Shown in pieces: positions 23,498 through 36,167 of a stretch of 64,000 nt of DNA. The first letter of the stretch is position 1; each line of letters begins with the position of its first letter. The stretch comes from Tetradesmus obliquus. Its lineage: Eukaryota; Chlorophyta; Chlorophyceae; Sphaeropleales; Scenedesmaceae. The notes beneath the pieces are model-generated. The model saw nothing but the letters and a program-made list of their open reading frames with translations, was not told the DNA's origin and did no database searches. The stretch lies in the NCBI GenBank assembly GCA_030272155.1, contig CP126192.1, forward strand, positions 8,466,501 to 8,530,500, given 5' to 3'. Made by a program: the position numbers and the translations under genes.

Positions 23498-25670
23498 ATT
23501 GTCGATCCTGCCTTATATGCCGTATGATGTCAGCGCAGGGCCCTTGCAGCACAACTCGTGCCTCTCAGCTACGGAACATGCAGCAAGTATCAGTGAGATG
23601 CATGCTCTTCAAAAGCATGGACTCTGTGAAGTTGTCGAGAGTGCTGAGAGCAAGTGATCATAAGTCTTTGTAAGCAATAGCATGCGTGGCAGGTGCATCG
23701 ATGACAGTTGATCGTTGGTTGTCAAGTTCCACCGCCTACTTCCGTCAAGCGACGCAGTTGGTGATCGGCAGCAAACCATACTCCAAATATTATTTTTATA
23801 AGTTTTACGGCTATTCTGAAGTCAGTGAAATGAGTGACCAGGCATGCTGGCGTGGCGTCAGCAGCGCGCAACAGAACAGGAGAGGCACATGCTGGCACAT
23901 GGTGCCACACACGTCACGTGTTCTGATCAGCATGCTGTACTTGTCCTGTTGCAAAAGAGATTGTGGTTCTCTTCTGTATGGGTGCCTGCAGCGCAGCTAA
24001 CACGCAGGTGATGGCCCATGGGCCATCACGCTGCTGCTGATGTTACTGCTGATGCTGATGCTGGCTCAGCCTGAACATGCTGGTCACTGCCGCTGCTGCA
24101 CCATTGTCCCTGAGTCGGTGACTTGGCAAACAGCTGCCACAAAGCAGACTTGCAGTGTTTGACTTTGAAAACGAAACAAGAAGAAATGCATTGCGCAATG
24201 TCGCAGCAGGCAACATTGTGATGTGCCAGAAGTGGACATCTTTGTTCTTGCTTTTATGCTGTCTGCTGGCCAGACGTTTTCTGTGTGGTTGAGCTGTAGC
24301 TAACTGCCCTTGTGGCAGTCATCTTTGAAGAATACTGTGTCCGACACACGTGGCACATCAGTCAGCAACTTCAGAGGGTTGTCACAGAGTGATGTGCCCG
24401 CGCAATCCTTCAAGGCAAGTGCTATGCAGCGGCAGCAGTATATACTCTACACCAGCCACTCTCCACGTGTGCCGCAGCGCTGTGGCAGATGCAGTGCACA
24501 CACTCTGCCAGTCCGGCAGTTGCTGCAGCTGCTGCCACTGGCAGCCTGATAGCATTGGATGGCGAGCTGCAGAATGCACATCCTGATCAAATACATGCTG
24601 CTAAAATTTACAGGGGCATAATTTTAGTCGTGCATTTGCAACGTTGTGCAGTCAGGTGAGTCATCAGGCAGCAGTAGATGGAGTACTGCTGCTGCGCATG
24701 CTGCTGCTGCTGCTGCTGCTTGTGTTGCTGCTGCGTAACAAGTTTCTTCGCTTGCAGCAGTGTGGTGGTAGCTTGCAACTGTCTAAACTGCTGGAAATTC
24801 GTCATGACCACGACCATAGAACCTATAAATGTGTTTTTGATCACAGCTGCCAATGTAAGCATCCACGATGTTCTGCATGCACATGCTGCTCAGCAGTGCC
24901 TGATCAACCAAACAAGCTGGCAGTCCTGATAGACATCACTTGTTTGAGTTTTCGTGAACAACAGCATATACGATGTGCTGAAACCAACGCGAGCGTGGCG
25001 ATCTGCATTTTTTGAAGTGCAGCTGCAGCAGGCCAAAAAGCTCGAGGCAGTACCACTCCCGGCCAACGTAGTACCGTGCACATTGGCGAGCAGCAGACAC
25101 CTGCTGCTATCCAATCTGTTCAAGCAGCGTATACGATGATCATTTCAAGGTCGTGCGGAGTCGTTATTGTAGAGTGAAAGTGCTCCATCAGATGCGTTCA
25201 GGCCGGCTCGCAACAGAGTGAGGACGTCACGACATGAGCTGCATCAGACTTCAAATCGTTTGTGTAGGTCCTGGACTACTGTTCAGGACTTGAAGCAGCA
25301 CAACAGCGCAGCGAGAGGCACGTTAACACGGCAGTAACGCAAGCGTATCACTTCTCTCGGCTGACAGCCCATTGGCGAGCTTTCTCCAGGTTCGTAATCC
25401 CACTTGTGATTTACTACTCATTTGCGCATTCTATAACGGCGTAAATAGCCTTGTTGCTTCCGTGCATGGCCTGAAACAGTGCCTCCCGCCTTTGTTCACG
25501 CTACACTTCTGAAGGCACCAAAGCACCTGGTCGACGCATTGCGACTACATCAAACTTTTCATTGCTTTGACCTAATAACAGTCGGCCGAGCACGGAGCAG
25601 CAGTCTGGACCAACAGCCGTTCCACTACGCCACCTTGCCAGGCCCATCTGAGCCGGAAAGCCTCAGCGCG
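23498..25670. promoter_or_regulatory. Divergent intergenic region between GH88 and MFS genes
   Basis: Roughly 2.2 kb with both promoters expected. A CTG run lies at 24685-24735. No open frame has splice-compatible neighbours or recognisable content. I see no clear core promoter motif. Confidence 0.45.
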
Positions 25671-26398
25671 ATGGCGAGCAAAGATGCAGAATACGATGCC
25701 GGAAAGCTCGGCTCGCAGAGAAATGACATCCCCACGAAGAAGCTGCTGATGACTCTGCTGGCCATCAGCATGGGGACAGTGATTGAGTGTGAGTGGCTCA
25801 GTGTCTGGACCTTGCAGTGCAATTACAGCTACATTGCAGCTCCATTGATATGTAAATTGCACACAGTATTAGAATAATCGTTTGTAGCAGGTAATTCAAC
25901 CACTAGCGCCCCCATCTCTGTATGTTGCATGATCAGCAGGTCAGCCAGCAGTCCTAATGAGTCTAATGTGATGATGAGTCACCGCCGCTTTTGCTTTGCA
26001 CGCACGCGCCAGTCTCACCAACACCAATTGCACATCTGGAAATATCACACCTGCCTGCTGACACTTCATTGTTTTGTGTGCGCTTGCTGCTGCCTGCAGG
26101 GTATGACTACTCAGTGAGTGCAGCAGCGGCTGACAGGGCAGCAGGGCAGCGGCTGTGTAGCAGCAGGGTTCATCAGGCCAGCAGACAGCTGCTGTGCTGC
26201 TGAAGCAGCCTGAAAAGAACAGCATTGGCACCTGCGCATGAATGCGAACAAGACATAACTACTATGTCACCACAAACATCTGCTGCAGCTTGCACATATG
26301 TTGCAGCTGCGGCAGGAATTCCTCCCAACATCTGCTGGTGGCCCAGCTGCTGCCTAGCTCCCAAGCCTTATCTAATTACTGCACCCACGCCCTTATCT

Positions 26399-26443
<45 letters not shown>

Positions 26444-26749
26444 AGATCTACAGCCAGCTGGCCAAGGTGCTGGGCAAGGTCTTCTTCCCCACAGGCAACG
26501 CGGCCGTGCAGGCGGTCTCCTTCTGGGGGCTCTTCGCAGGTGAGGGTGTCGCAGGGCCTAGTATATCATCAGCATGTAGCAGCAGCAGTAGTGCAGGGGT
26601 TCGGGGGCTTTCTGATAAAATGCAGCAAGCAGCCAATGCAGCAGGCAAGCATACAGCAGCAGCAGCCGTGCAGGCGGTCTCCTTCTGGGGGCTCTTCGCA
26701 GGTGAAGGGTGGGCGTGGAGCAGGAACGAATGCAGCAGCATACAAGCAT

Positions 26750-26784
<35 letters not shown>

Positions 26785-27833
26785 GCTACGGTGCTGTTGC
26801 AGGCGCTATGTGGGTGGGGTGAGAGGCGGGGTGTGAGCGATGCAGCAGCAGCTGCCGTGCAGGCGGTGTCCTTCTGGGGGCTCTTCACGGGTGAGGGGTG
26901 GGGCAGGGCCTACTGCAGCAGCATACCAGCGTGGTAATACTAGCAGCTGGTGTGGGAGCTGCAGTGCAGTACTAGCAGCGTGGCAAGCAGCTGGGGCAGC
27001 TCAGCTGGCCGCACCAGCAGCAGCACTTATTTTTGGGGGGCTGTCTGCAAGCGAGGGGGTGGGCTGTGACACATGCAGACAGGCAAGCTGCCAGGGCAGC
27101 ATGCGGGGAAGCAGCAGCACATGGGCGCCAGTTGCGGCTGCAACTGCAGGCGCATAGCAAGCTGCACACATCATCATCATCATCAGCAGCAGCAGCAGCA
27201 CAACATCATGCTGCAGACACTGCCATAGCTGTCCCCGATTGTGGCAGTGCTGTTGCCTGCAACCTGCTGAAGTGCTCTGCTGTGGTGTTGCCTTGCCTGC
27301 TGCTGCTGCTGCTGCTGCAGTCGGCTTCCTGTCTCGCCCTGTGGGTGCTGTCATGTGAGTGGCATACTGAATGGAAGCCTAGCTAGCTGACATGCAGCAA
27401 TGCAGCAGGGCTTGTGCACAGGTGTTTTGCAGGTGCAGCAGCCTGCCTGGGCTTGCCTGCCTGTAGCCACACTGCAACGGATGCAGCAGCCTGCATGAAA
27501 CATGACAGCAGGCAGCTGACAGTGATGTACTGGCATGTCCTGCATCAACTGTGATGTGCCAACACAGCGCATAGCGCATAGCACACCAATTGACACATGG
27601 TGCGCTGGCGGGCAAGCCCCTAGAAAGGCCGGCTGCATGTGTGTACATCGGCCGCCTCATGATGACTAGATCGCTTTGTCACGTGGCACAAAACAGTGCT
27701 GCCAAAAGTGCTTTGCTGTATATGTTGGGTGCAGCTTGTCATGTCAGAGTGACGCACCACTGCTGCTTTGGCTCCCGCAGGTTTGGCCACCTGGGAGACA
27801 CGCGGGGCCGCGGCACCTGCCTGATGTGGACGG

Positions 27834-27878
<45 letters not shown>

Positions 27879-27982
27879 GTATTGACTTGCTGTGCCTTGT
27901 GTATGCCTTGCAGGCTCGGCCACCTGGGAGACACGCGGGGGCCGCGGCACCTGCCTGCTGTGGACGGTGCTGCTGCTGATGC

Positions 27983-28014
<32 letters not shown>

Positions 28015-31000
28015 TGAATTGAATTGCTGTGCTGCGTTTATGCCTTGCAGGTTTGGCCACTTGGGAGACACGCGGGGCCGCGGCACCTGCCTGCTGTGGA
28101 CGGTGCTGCTGATGGGCATCCCCACCATCCTCATCGGCTGCCTGCCCGGCTACGCCACGATTGGCATCGCTGCCCCCATCCTGCTGGCGCTGCTGAGGCT
28201 GGTGCAGGGCCTGGCCATGGGAGGGGAGTTTGGTGCGCGGCAGATTGTTATTTAGATTGTTACAATGTTGTTAGCATGATGAAGTGACACTGTAAGAGTG
28301 CTGGCGCTGCTGCGGCTGGCGCAGGGCCTGGCCATGGGAGGGGAGTTTGGTGCGTGGCGCATGTGTTGATCTTTGAGGAAAATGATGTGTATGTCCCATG
28401 CCCGACAATAAGGCGTTGAGAGCCTGACTCTGGTGTGTTGGTGCCTGCAGCAGCTCCACTCTGCAAGTGGGCAGCACTGCATGCACCAATGCATCATTTA
28501 CACAGCACCTGCTGCCCCGGCTGAGGCTTCTGTTTGGACCAACTCAATGCCATAGCCCTTCTATGTTCTGCTGCCTCCTCTTCATCCTGCCCCTCTTCAT
28601 CCTGCCCCTCTTCATCCTGCCCCTCTTCATCCTGCCGCTGCTCTTTGCGCCCTCGCAGGTGCCGCCATGGTGTGCCTGTAAGAGATTGCCGGCGCGCGCT
28701 GCAAGGCGTTGACAGGCTCCATGCTGCTCTCATCACAATGACATTGTCTGCTGCCTCATGCCCCGCAGGCGCCGCCATGGTGTACCTGTACGAGATTGCA
28801 CTGCCTGATGTTGCTAAGGTTTTTGATGGTGATACAATGATTTTCCTTGCGCCTGCAGGTGCCGCCATGGTGTACCTGTACGAGATCGCTGACCCCCGCT
28901 ACAAGGCGCTGACAGGCTCCCTGGGCTACATCAGCCTGGGGGCGGGAGTGGTGCTGGGCATCCTTGTCGTGGCTGGGCTCATTTCTGCAGTGCCTGAATG
29001 TGAGTGGTTCAAGGGTGGTTTAGGGTTGGGGTTTGGGGCTTTGGGGCTACATCAGCGTAGGGGCGGGCGTTGTGCTGGGCATCCTGGTGGTGGCCGGGCT
29101 AATAAGTGAAGTGCCTGAATGTAAGTGCTTTAGGGTGTAGTTGGGAATAACGTCAGCAGCATCTGCAGCAGCAGCAGCAACAGCCTGCCCCATAGATAAG
29201 CATGGTGCTGGGCATCCTGGTGGTGGCGGGACTCATCAGTGCGGTGCCTGAATGTGAGTTGCTTGGGGGGAGAAACAGCAGTGGCAGCAGCAGCAGCAGC
29301 AGCTTTCACCAAGGTGGTGGATGCTGCGTATCCTCGTGATGGCGGGGCTCATTAGCGCGGCGCCTGAATGTGAGTATTGGGCTGATGCAGCAGCAGCGGC
29401 AGCAGCAGCAGCAGCAGCCGGACTGCGGTACAAAGCAACAACAGTTGCACATGCGTGTCTGTACTGCTGCAGTGACAGCTCCTGCACCTGGGACATAGCC
29501 CTGTGGGTAGTAAGAAACCACTGGCGTTGTAGTTGTTTTGCCGCCGGTTCTGCAGCCATACCGGCGACTCCCATCCTGCTGTCATCTGACCGGCACCACA
29601 GCGCTAACCAGCCCATCACCAGCATTGCACGCCTGCTCTGACAAGCGCCGCATGCCTGTACTGCTGCTGCTCTCTGGCGCACTCTTTTGTGCTTGCAGCC
29701 GCCATGCTGGTGTGGGGCTGGCGTGTGCATTTCCTCATGTCCATCGTCACGCTGGCAGCAGCAGCGGTCCTGCGCTACAACATGCCCGAGTCCTCCGAGT
29801 TCACCTCTGCTGCTGCTGCTGCTGCTGCTGCTGCCATTTCAACTCCCATCAACAAACATGCGCTATTGCGCACCTGACCAGCACTGCACGCCTGCTCTGA
29901 CAAGCGCCGCATGCCTGCACTGCTGCTGCTTCCGCTGCTTCCTGTTGCCTGCAGCCGCCATGCTGGTGTGGGGCTGGCGTGTGCCTTTCCTCATGCCCAT
30001 CGTCACGCTGGCAGTGGCAGCCGTTCTGCGTTACAACATGCCAGAGTCCTCTGAGTTCACTGCTGCCGCTGTTACCACTTTCAGTTACTTCTATTCATAC
30101 TGCGCCGATCACCCTCTGACCAGTACCACAAGCTTGCTCTGACAAGCAACACATGCCTGTACTGCTGCTGCTCTCTGCCCGCAGCCGCCATGTTGGTGTG
30201 GGGCTGGCGTGTACCTTTCCTCATGTCCATCGTCACGCTGGCAGTAGCAGCGGTCCTGCGCTACAACATGCCAGAGTCCTCCGAGTTCACAAACAGCCGC
30301 GAGGAGCTTTCCGAAGAAGCCATCCGGCGCGCACGCAACGCTGCTGCTGCTGCTGCTCGGCCCAATGAGGCCGGCAGTAGTGCGGCCGGCAGCCTCGACG
30401 GCCACGTGTCAGTGGTGGATCTGGAGGGCCAGGCTGCTGCTGCTGCAGATGAGAAGAAGGCGCATTATGTGCCGGTGTATGAGCTGTTCAGGGGCTACTG
30501 GAGTGGACTGCTGCTGCACTCGCTGTACGGCGCATGTGAGTGGCATGTGCAGGGCAGGGCTTGCGGCTCAAGAGCAGTAGTTTAGACTCTTAGACTGCGC
30601 TGGCAGCGGCAGCTGCACAGATAGGACCAGGACGCTGTCCTAGTGATATTGTGTATATCTTTGTGGCCCGTGCTTGGTGTATGAGCTGCGACTCCGCCTG
30701 AGGGGCGGCGGCTGGAGCAACAGCTGAGGGCATCTAGCCGCCGCTGCCTCACTATCAACGCAAGTTGCATAGCTGCATACATGCTGTGCCTGTGTCTACA
30801 GCCTGGTTGACTCTCATGACCTGTTTGCGTGCCTGATTTCCTGCTGTTTTTGCTGCGTCGTGCTGTGCTGCCGGTTGCTGCTTGCAGGGATCTCTGCCTC
30901 CTTCCTCATTGGCTACTCCTGGCTGCCTTCCTTCTTTGCACAGCACGTGGGCATCCCCACCCGCCTCACCCTCTGGATGGTGCTGTCCTGCATGATGCTC

Positions 31001-32060
31001 TTCACGATGATGGTCCCGATCGCCGGAATCCTCTCCGATAAGGGACTGCCGAGACTGACTGTTACGATCGCGATCTGCGTCGCATCCGCGGCATCCGCAA
31101 TTCCGATGTTTATCGGATTCCAGACAAAGAGTGTCGCGATTTGTTGGCTGATGCAAGCGATCCTGCTGGCGATGTCAGGTTATGCAATGGGAATGCTGCC
31201 GGCGGTGGTGTCGGCGATCTACCCGGCGGGAGTGCGCATCAGCGGCTGCAACCTTGGCGTCAACATCAGTGAGTGCATGCGGCCGGCGCTTGGTGTGTTC
31301 ACTTCAGCATTGCTTCTTGTTGTGGACACGATATGACGCACTGCAGCGCATGTTGTTGTCTGGCGGGTAGTTCATATGTATGCTGTATATGATGACGCAC
31401 TGCAGCGCATGTTGTTGTCTGGCGGGTAGTTCATATGCATGCTGTATATGATGACGCGGCGGCTGGTGGTCAGCCACTGACTAGCCGCAAACCTTGGACC
31501 TCCGACATCCCCTCATGAGCTGCCAGGCAAGAGCCCGCTGCATTCGATTCGGCGATCTGACGCTAGCACCTGACCTCGCGATCATGCATGCGATTGACAG
31601 TTGTGCCGCGGAAATCAGGGGCGTGGGCCTGCTCATCATCACAGCAGTGCAGGCAGCCACAGGCTCCATCCTCTACGCATGCCACTAACACTGTTTTTTC
31701 GTCACTTGCCACTGATAAACCTCTGTTCTCCGTCACTTTGCGCAGGCTCCACCATTGGTGGTATGTGCCCCCTCATCATCACGGCAGTGCAGGCCGCCAC
31801 AGGCTCCATCTGCTACGCTTTTAACTGACAAATTTGTTGTGTCATTTGCCGATCTTGAACCTCTCTGCTCTCCGTCACTTTGTGCAGGCTCCACAATTGG
31901 AGGCGTGTGCCCCCTCATCATCACAGCAGTGCAGGCAGCCACAGGCTCCATCTACTACGGCCCCGCCATCGTGCTGGCAGCAACAGCCGTCATCACCATT
32001 GTGGCCTCTGCACTGCTCATCAAGTACTACCCTGCCGCAAACAAGTGCCACGACGAGTGA
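25671..32060 (+). CDS. MFS transporter, metabolite:H+ symporter type
   Basis: Nine exons join in phase: 25671-25788, 26100-26113, 26446-26539, 27321-27354, 28051-28232, 28859-28999, 30185-30535, 30888-31268 and 31888-32060, giving 495 residues. Motifs follow the metabolite:H+ symporter family: SMGTVIE|WYDYS|IYSQLAKVLGKVFFP; VGFLSRPVGAVM; MFS signature GHLGDTRGRGT; GIPTILIGCLPGYATIGIAAP; LRLVQGLAMGGEFG; YEIADP; GWRVPFLMS; ISDKG-like ILSDKGLP; a hydrophobic C-terminal half. This family moves small carboxylates, amino acids or betaines with protons. Cargo and membrane are unknown. Exon 2 is only 14 nt and exon 4 only 34 nt, which standard predictors would miss. Almost every exon has echoes beside it, so transcript evidence is needed to confirm which copies are spliced. 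Confidence 0.88.
26660..27055 (+). repeat. Echoes of MFS exon 3, 3' half
   Basis: Copies of the codons for AVQAVSFWGLFA plus donor occur at about 26667-26702 (gcag|gtgaag) and 26852-26892 (acgg|gtgagg), with a very degenerate third near 27025-27055. They are separated by CAG runs. They lie in the downstream intron, as expected for 3'-half copies. Confidence 0.85.
27781..27977 (+). repeat. Two echoes of MFS exon 5, 5' half
   Basis: Copies start after gcag at 27781 and 27914 and encode (F/L)GHLGDTRGRGTCLxWTVLL before dissolving into CTG runs. The second has an extra g in cgcggggg, shifting its frame. The true exon starts at 28051. Each copy retains an acceptor. Confidence 0.9.
28293..28355 (+). 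repeat. Echo of MFS exon 5, 3' half
   Basis: Encodes LALLRLAQGLAMGGEFG followed by gtgcgtgg, matching the end of exon 5 at 28232 (LLALLRLVQGLAMGGEFG, donor gtgcgcgg). One residue differs, V/A. Confidence 0.88.
28655..28803 (+). repeat. Two echoes of MFS exon 6, 5' half
   Basis: Copies at 28659-28725 and 28770-28803 begin after gcag and encode AAMVxLYEIA-like starts. The farther copy contains a stop (ctgtaagag) and several changes; the nearer is cleaner but breaks off after YEIA. The true exon starts at 28859. Confidence 0.88.
29030..29378 (+). repeat. Three echoes of MFS exon 6, 3' half
   Basis: Copies of GVVLGILVVAGLISAVPE plus donor lie at about 29042-29121 (donor gtaagt), 29199-29253 (gtgagt) and 29322-29371 (gtgagt). 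The farthest has drifted most (MLRILVMAGLISAAPE). All three donors remain intact, so this intron offers four competing donors. Confidence 0.9.
29699..30065 (+). repeat. Two long echoes of MFS exon 7, 5' half
   Basis: Copies start after gcag at 29701 and 29956 and run about 110 bp, encoding AMLVWGWRVxFLMxIVTLAxAAVLRYNMPESSEFT. Each then passes into GCTGCT runs. The true exon starts at 30185 and continues past SSEFT into NSREEL. Third-position differences between copies suggest separate ages. Confidence 0.92.
31330..31455. repeat. Two-copy tandem repeat of about 61 bp in MFS intron 8
   Basis: The phrase atgacgcactgcagcgcatg with the following ~40 bases occurs twice almost unchanged, and a third start of the unit follows at about 31450. 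No coding content. Confidence 0.9.
31617..31824 (+). repeat. Two echoes of MFS exon 9, 5' half
   Basis: Copies at about 31617-31680 and 31747-31822 encode (STIGG)xCPLIITAVQAATGSIxY. The nearer copy has an intact gcgcag acceptor. The farther has lost the start. The true exon begins at 31888. Confidence 0.9.
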
Positions 32061-33875
32061 TGTTTGTTTGAAGTTATGGTTGTTTGAACAGTCCTGCAGG
32101 ATCTGCTGGACCCAGCTGGTTGATGATCAGGCCAGCTGGCTATTCAAAGAGAGGATAGATATATGTATCTAATCTAGATTCAAGTGGGTCCTGTTCAAAG
32201 AGAGGATAGATATATGTATCTAATCTAGATTCAAGTGGGTCCTGTTCAAAGGAGCCGCTGTGTGGCCTATGCCCACAAGATGCTATGAAGTGACGAAAGT
32301 CGTCCACAAAGTGGAACAGCCCTGGGTGATGATCACTGCCAGGCTGTTCATAGGGAACCGCTGTCTCGCGTGTGTCCACAAGATGTTGAGCATTGATTGG
32401 AGTCCAATGTATCATACGTAGCTGCCGTGGCAGCACTACAAAGCAGTGTGATGCCGCGCACAACTGCTGCATGGATTTGCCCCAAGGCGTGTGCCTACAT
32501 GCATGCACAACTTGCATGTGTTAGCAAAACAGCGCATGCTGCAAGCGCATACAGGCATGATGCTGCTCCCTGGAGTGGCAGGGATGGTATGTATACCTTG
32601 GTTATTGTGTGCGACATGTTGTTGGGTGTCTCAGGCTTTGCAGTCTTGATTGTTGTTCACGTGTACCCTGCAACGGGTGTCACTAGCTCTAGTTTTGGAG
32701 AACCTAATAGACTGTGTTGTTGGTGGTTTGTGTTGCAGTCATCAAGCGTCTGGTTGCCAGAGAGGCAGATCGGCCTGCAAAGCATGTGTACAACTGCATG
32801 TGTACAACTGCATGTGTACAACTGCATGTGTACAACTAGCTCCATACTCTGCATACAGGCATCCTCGGCATTGCAATGTGTGCACTACTGCAAGTGCATT
32901 GCAGCTGAGCGGCGTGCCTGTACAACACACACTGCACGCACTGCAGGAGCTCCGCCTGCCTCCGCCTGCACTGAGTGCACACGCTACTGTTGCAGCTGGT
33001 GAGTAACCGTGCATTTACCAGCAATCTTGCTGGGCCCGGTTGGCACGCCTCAAGCGCGTCACTGTTTGTTGGCATAATAATGTTGCTGTCGGCTTGCCAG
33101 CTGGCGGCTGCCTCGTTGAAAGACGCCATATGCATGTTTGTTTGTGAACTATGCAAACTCTCTGCAAGCATGTGGCTGGCAGCGGCAGCAGGTGTGATGG
33201 CATTGCGCAAGCCAAGGACGCTCTGCTGCTAGGTATCTACAAGCTTTTGAATAGCGTAGTCTTGTTAGTTATGTAACAAGGTGGTTGGGCACACGGCTTT
33301 GGTCGGCTGCCAGCTGCTATGGCTTGTCAGTCACCTATGGCAGCCTGAAGTTTCATTCTGCAGGGTTCCATTCTGCAGGGCCTGAAGGGGCATCTGAGTG
33401 TGAAAGGACACCAAGATCCCAAAGGACCGTGGTAAGTGCATCGCTGCGCACCTTCATTGTCCCTTGCTCATATGTCAGCAAGCTGCTGTGACGCGTCCGG
33501 TTCTAAAACTTGCGTTCAACCCTTGTTTGGGCCATAATATGCTGTAGACATAGGACTCCTATGGATGCGGTTGCTAGCTGTCAGGAACATCCTGAGTGGT
33601 CTGTTGAGTCTGAAGCGCAGTTAAAATCACTGCCAAAGCCACCATAAGCATGACTGCTGCCAGCATGAAGCGATAGTTTACAAGCAGGTACTGTACGATG
33701 CAGTGCTAGTGCATGTTTCAGCACCAGTTCAGATGCTGTACTGAGTTCAATGGTGCAACACCAGTGCAAAGGTAGGCGGCCTATCAGCTGCAACATACAA
33801 GCAAAACACATGAACACCAGAACCATTATCATCTTTCATCTAAAGCCAGTGGCGGAAGCAGCCTAGGCACATGCC
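32061..33875. other. Intergenic region with short tandem repeats
   Basis: A 51-bp unit is repeated at about 32145-32246 (aaagagaggatagatatatg...), a looser pair occurs near 32240-32290 and 32340-32390, and a 14-bp unit (tgtgtacaactgca) is repeated four times at 32782-32838. No convincing exon on either strand. It holds the 3' UTRs of the convergent MFS and aldolase genes. Confidence 0.6.
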
Positions 33876-35089
33876 TCAGTGCACGTGCTCCTTGGTGGCT
33901 GCTGCCGGCTTGAGCCTTGCCTGCACCCCGCTGGTGTAGGCCATCATGGCTCCCAGGTCTGTGTCATATGCAACATACTTGAAGCCCTTGCTGGCAAGCT
34001 CAGCCGCACGTGCCTCGCCAATGCAGAAGACACCTGGCGTGATCTTATACTTCTCACACGCCTGCGGCAATGGCAGCAGCAACAGCGACGGCGGCAGCAG
34101 CAGCAGCAGCTCAGCCGCATGAGCCTCACCAATGCAAAACACGCCTGGCGTGATCTTGTATTTCTCACACGCCTGCAGCAGCAGCAGCAGCAACATTAGC
34201 ATTGGTAGCAGCGCAGCTGCGCGCGCCTCCCCAATGCAGAAAACACCGAGCGTGATCTTATACTTCCCACACGCCTGCGGCAGCAGCGGCAGCAGCGGCA
34301 ACTTTGGCATTGGCAGCAATGATAACGTGGGGCACATCAAGTGGCGCCTGCAGCAGAGTATCCTGCGATGGAAGCAGCGGCTCATCTGATGAAACAGCAG
34401 GTGTTTGCAGATCTGGTTGCATTTGGCAGCCGCTTTGATTTTGCTGCAGCAAGCCTCGCTATCTGGCCTGCTGTTTGTTGTGGCTGTGTAATTACAACAA
34501 CACGCACCTGCAGCACATCGTCGTACATGTGGCTCAGCTCCTTGCTAGCAATGGCACTATAGAAGAAGCTGGTGGCAACAGCCACTGCAACGCCAAACAC
34601 ACCATCACATACAGATGTAAACACCCACCTGCAGCACATCGTCGTAGACGTGGCTCAGCTCTTTGCTGGCAACAACACATATGAAACCAAAGGTGGTAGT
34701 GACACCCACTGCAATGCCAAACACACACACACCAACAAACACTGACACCTGCAGCACGTTGTCGTAGACGTGGCTCAGCTCCTTGCTGGCAATGACACGT
34801 ATGAAACACCTGTGGTAGTGACAGCCACTGCAACACTGCCGCCAACCAGGTGTTGCTGTCTGCATAGCAGTTTGGTGTTGCTGTTGAAAACACAGTACCC
34901 CGCCCTCAACCCCGCCCTCGCCGTACACACAACAACACATACCAACATACACCCCCACCTGCAGCACGTCGTCGTACACGTGGCTCAGCTCCTTGCTGGC
35001 GATCATGGCCCCAATGTCATAGTCATTGCTCACGTGGTAGCCGTACGTGATGCCCAGGTCGCACGGGCCTGCAGGGCGGGACAGATAGC

Positions 35090-35124
<35 letters not shown>

Positions 35125-35589
35125 CAGCAGCAGCAGTGTCATAACGGTGTCACAGTCGTTGCTCACGTGGTAGCCATATGTGATGCCCAGGTTGCATGGG
35201 CCTGCAGGAACAGGAAAGGAGCAGTGAGGGGATAGTTAAGTGCGGGCGATGGCACCATCTAAGACGAGCCACAACAGGGTGAACGCATGGTATGCAACCA
35301 CAAAGTAAGAGGGTGAACACAAGAGAAAGCGATGCGCACTGTTGGCACAGTGGCACAGCTGCCAAGTCTGGCCAACACATGTGCGCGTGAATCATTGCTG
35401 CCTAGCACCACCAGCAGAGTCCTGAACCATAGGGCTGCATTGTGTTGGCGCCTCATCAGTCCTGCCTGCAGCTGTGTAGACCGAGAAATCTCCGCCCCCT
35501 AAGCACCCACCCAGGAAGGCGCTGGTGATGCCTGGCACTGACAGCACCTCATCCATCGACTCAAAGCAGGACTTGGTCTCAACCTGGCG

Positions 35590-35623
<34 letters not shown>

Positions 35624-35810
35624 TAGCATATGTCACAGAGCAGTGCACAAGGCGCGAGCAAGTGTCAGCGTCAATGCGGCGCAGACATGCCACGGCGGAC
35701 ACATGCAAATCAACATGCATGTGCGTGCATTGCAGCTGCCAGCAGCAGCGTCAGCAGCATCTAAAGCAGTGAGCAGCAGCAGCAGCAGAGTCGAAAGCAT
35801 GTGAAACCCT

Positions 35811-35857
<47 letters not shown>

Positions 35858-36106
35858 GCATCAGCAGCCGCAGCAGCAGCCGCAGCAGCAGCAGCAGCCG
35901 CCTCACCTGCAGCCACACCTCCACCTCTGAGTTGGCCTCCTTGAGGTAGCGGCTCAGCCCCGGGCCGCCCACGCCCTTGTGGTACACAGCCCTGCGGCAG
36001 CAAGTATACAGTTCTTGAGGACAGCATTTTACAGAAGTTAGCAGGAAACAAGGATCAAGCGGCTCAGCCCGGGGCCGCCCACGCCCTTGTGGTAGACCGC
36101 CCTGAC

Positions 36107-36167
<61 letters not shown>

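Noticed and set aside
27001..28060. Separate genes encoded by repeated RFGHLGDTRGRG or SFWGLF segments
   Set aside because: They are partial copies of MFS exons with breaks soon after the splice site, not independent genes.
30582..31156. Minus-strand 133-codon open frame opposite MFS exon 8
   Set aside because: Shadow of a well-supported exon with membrane-helix coding on the plus strand.
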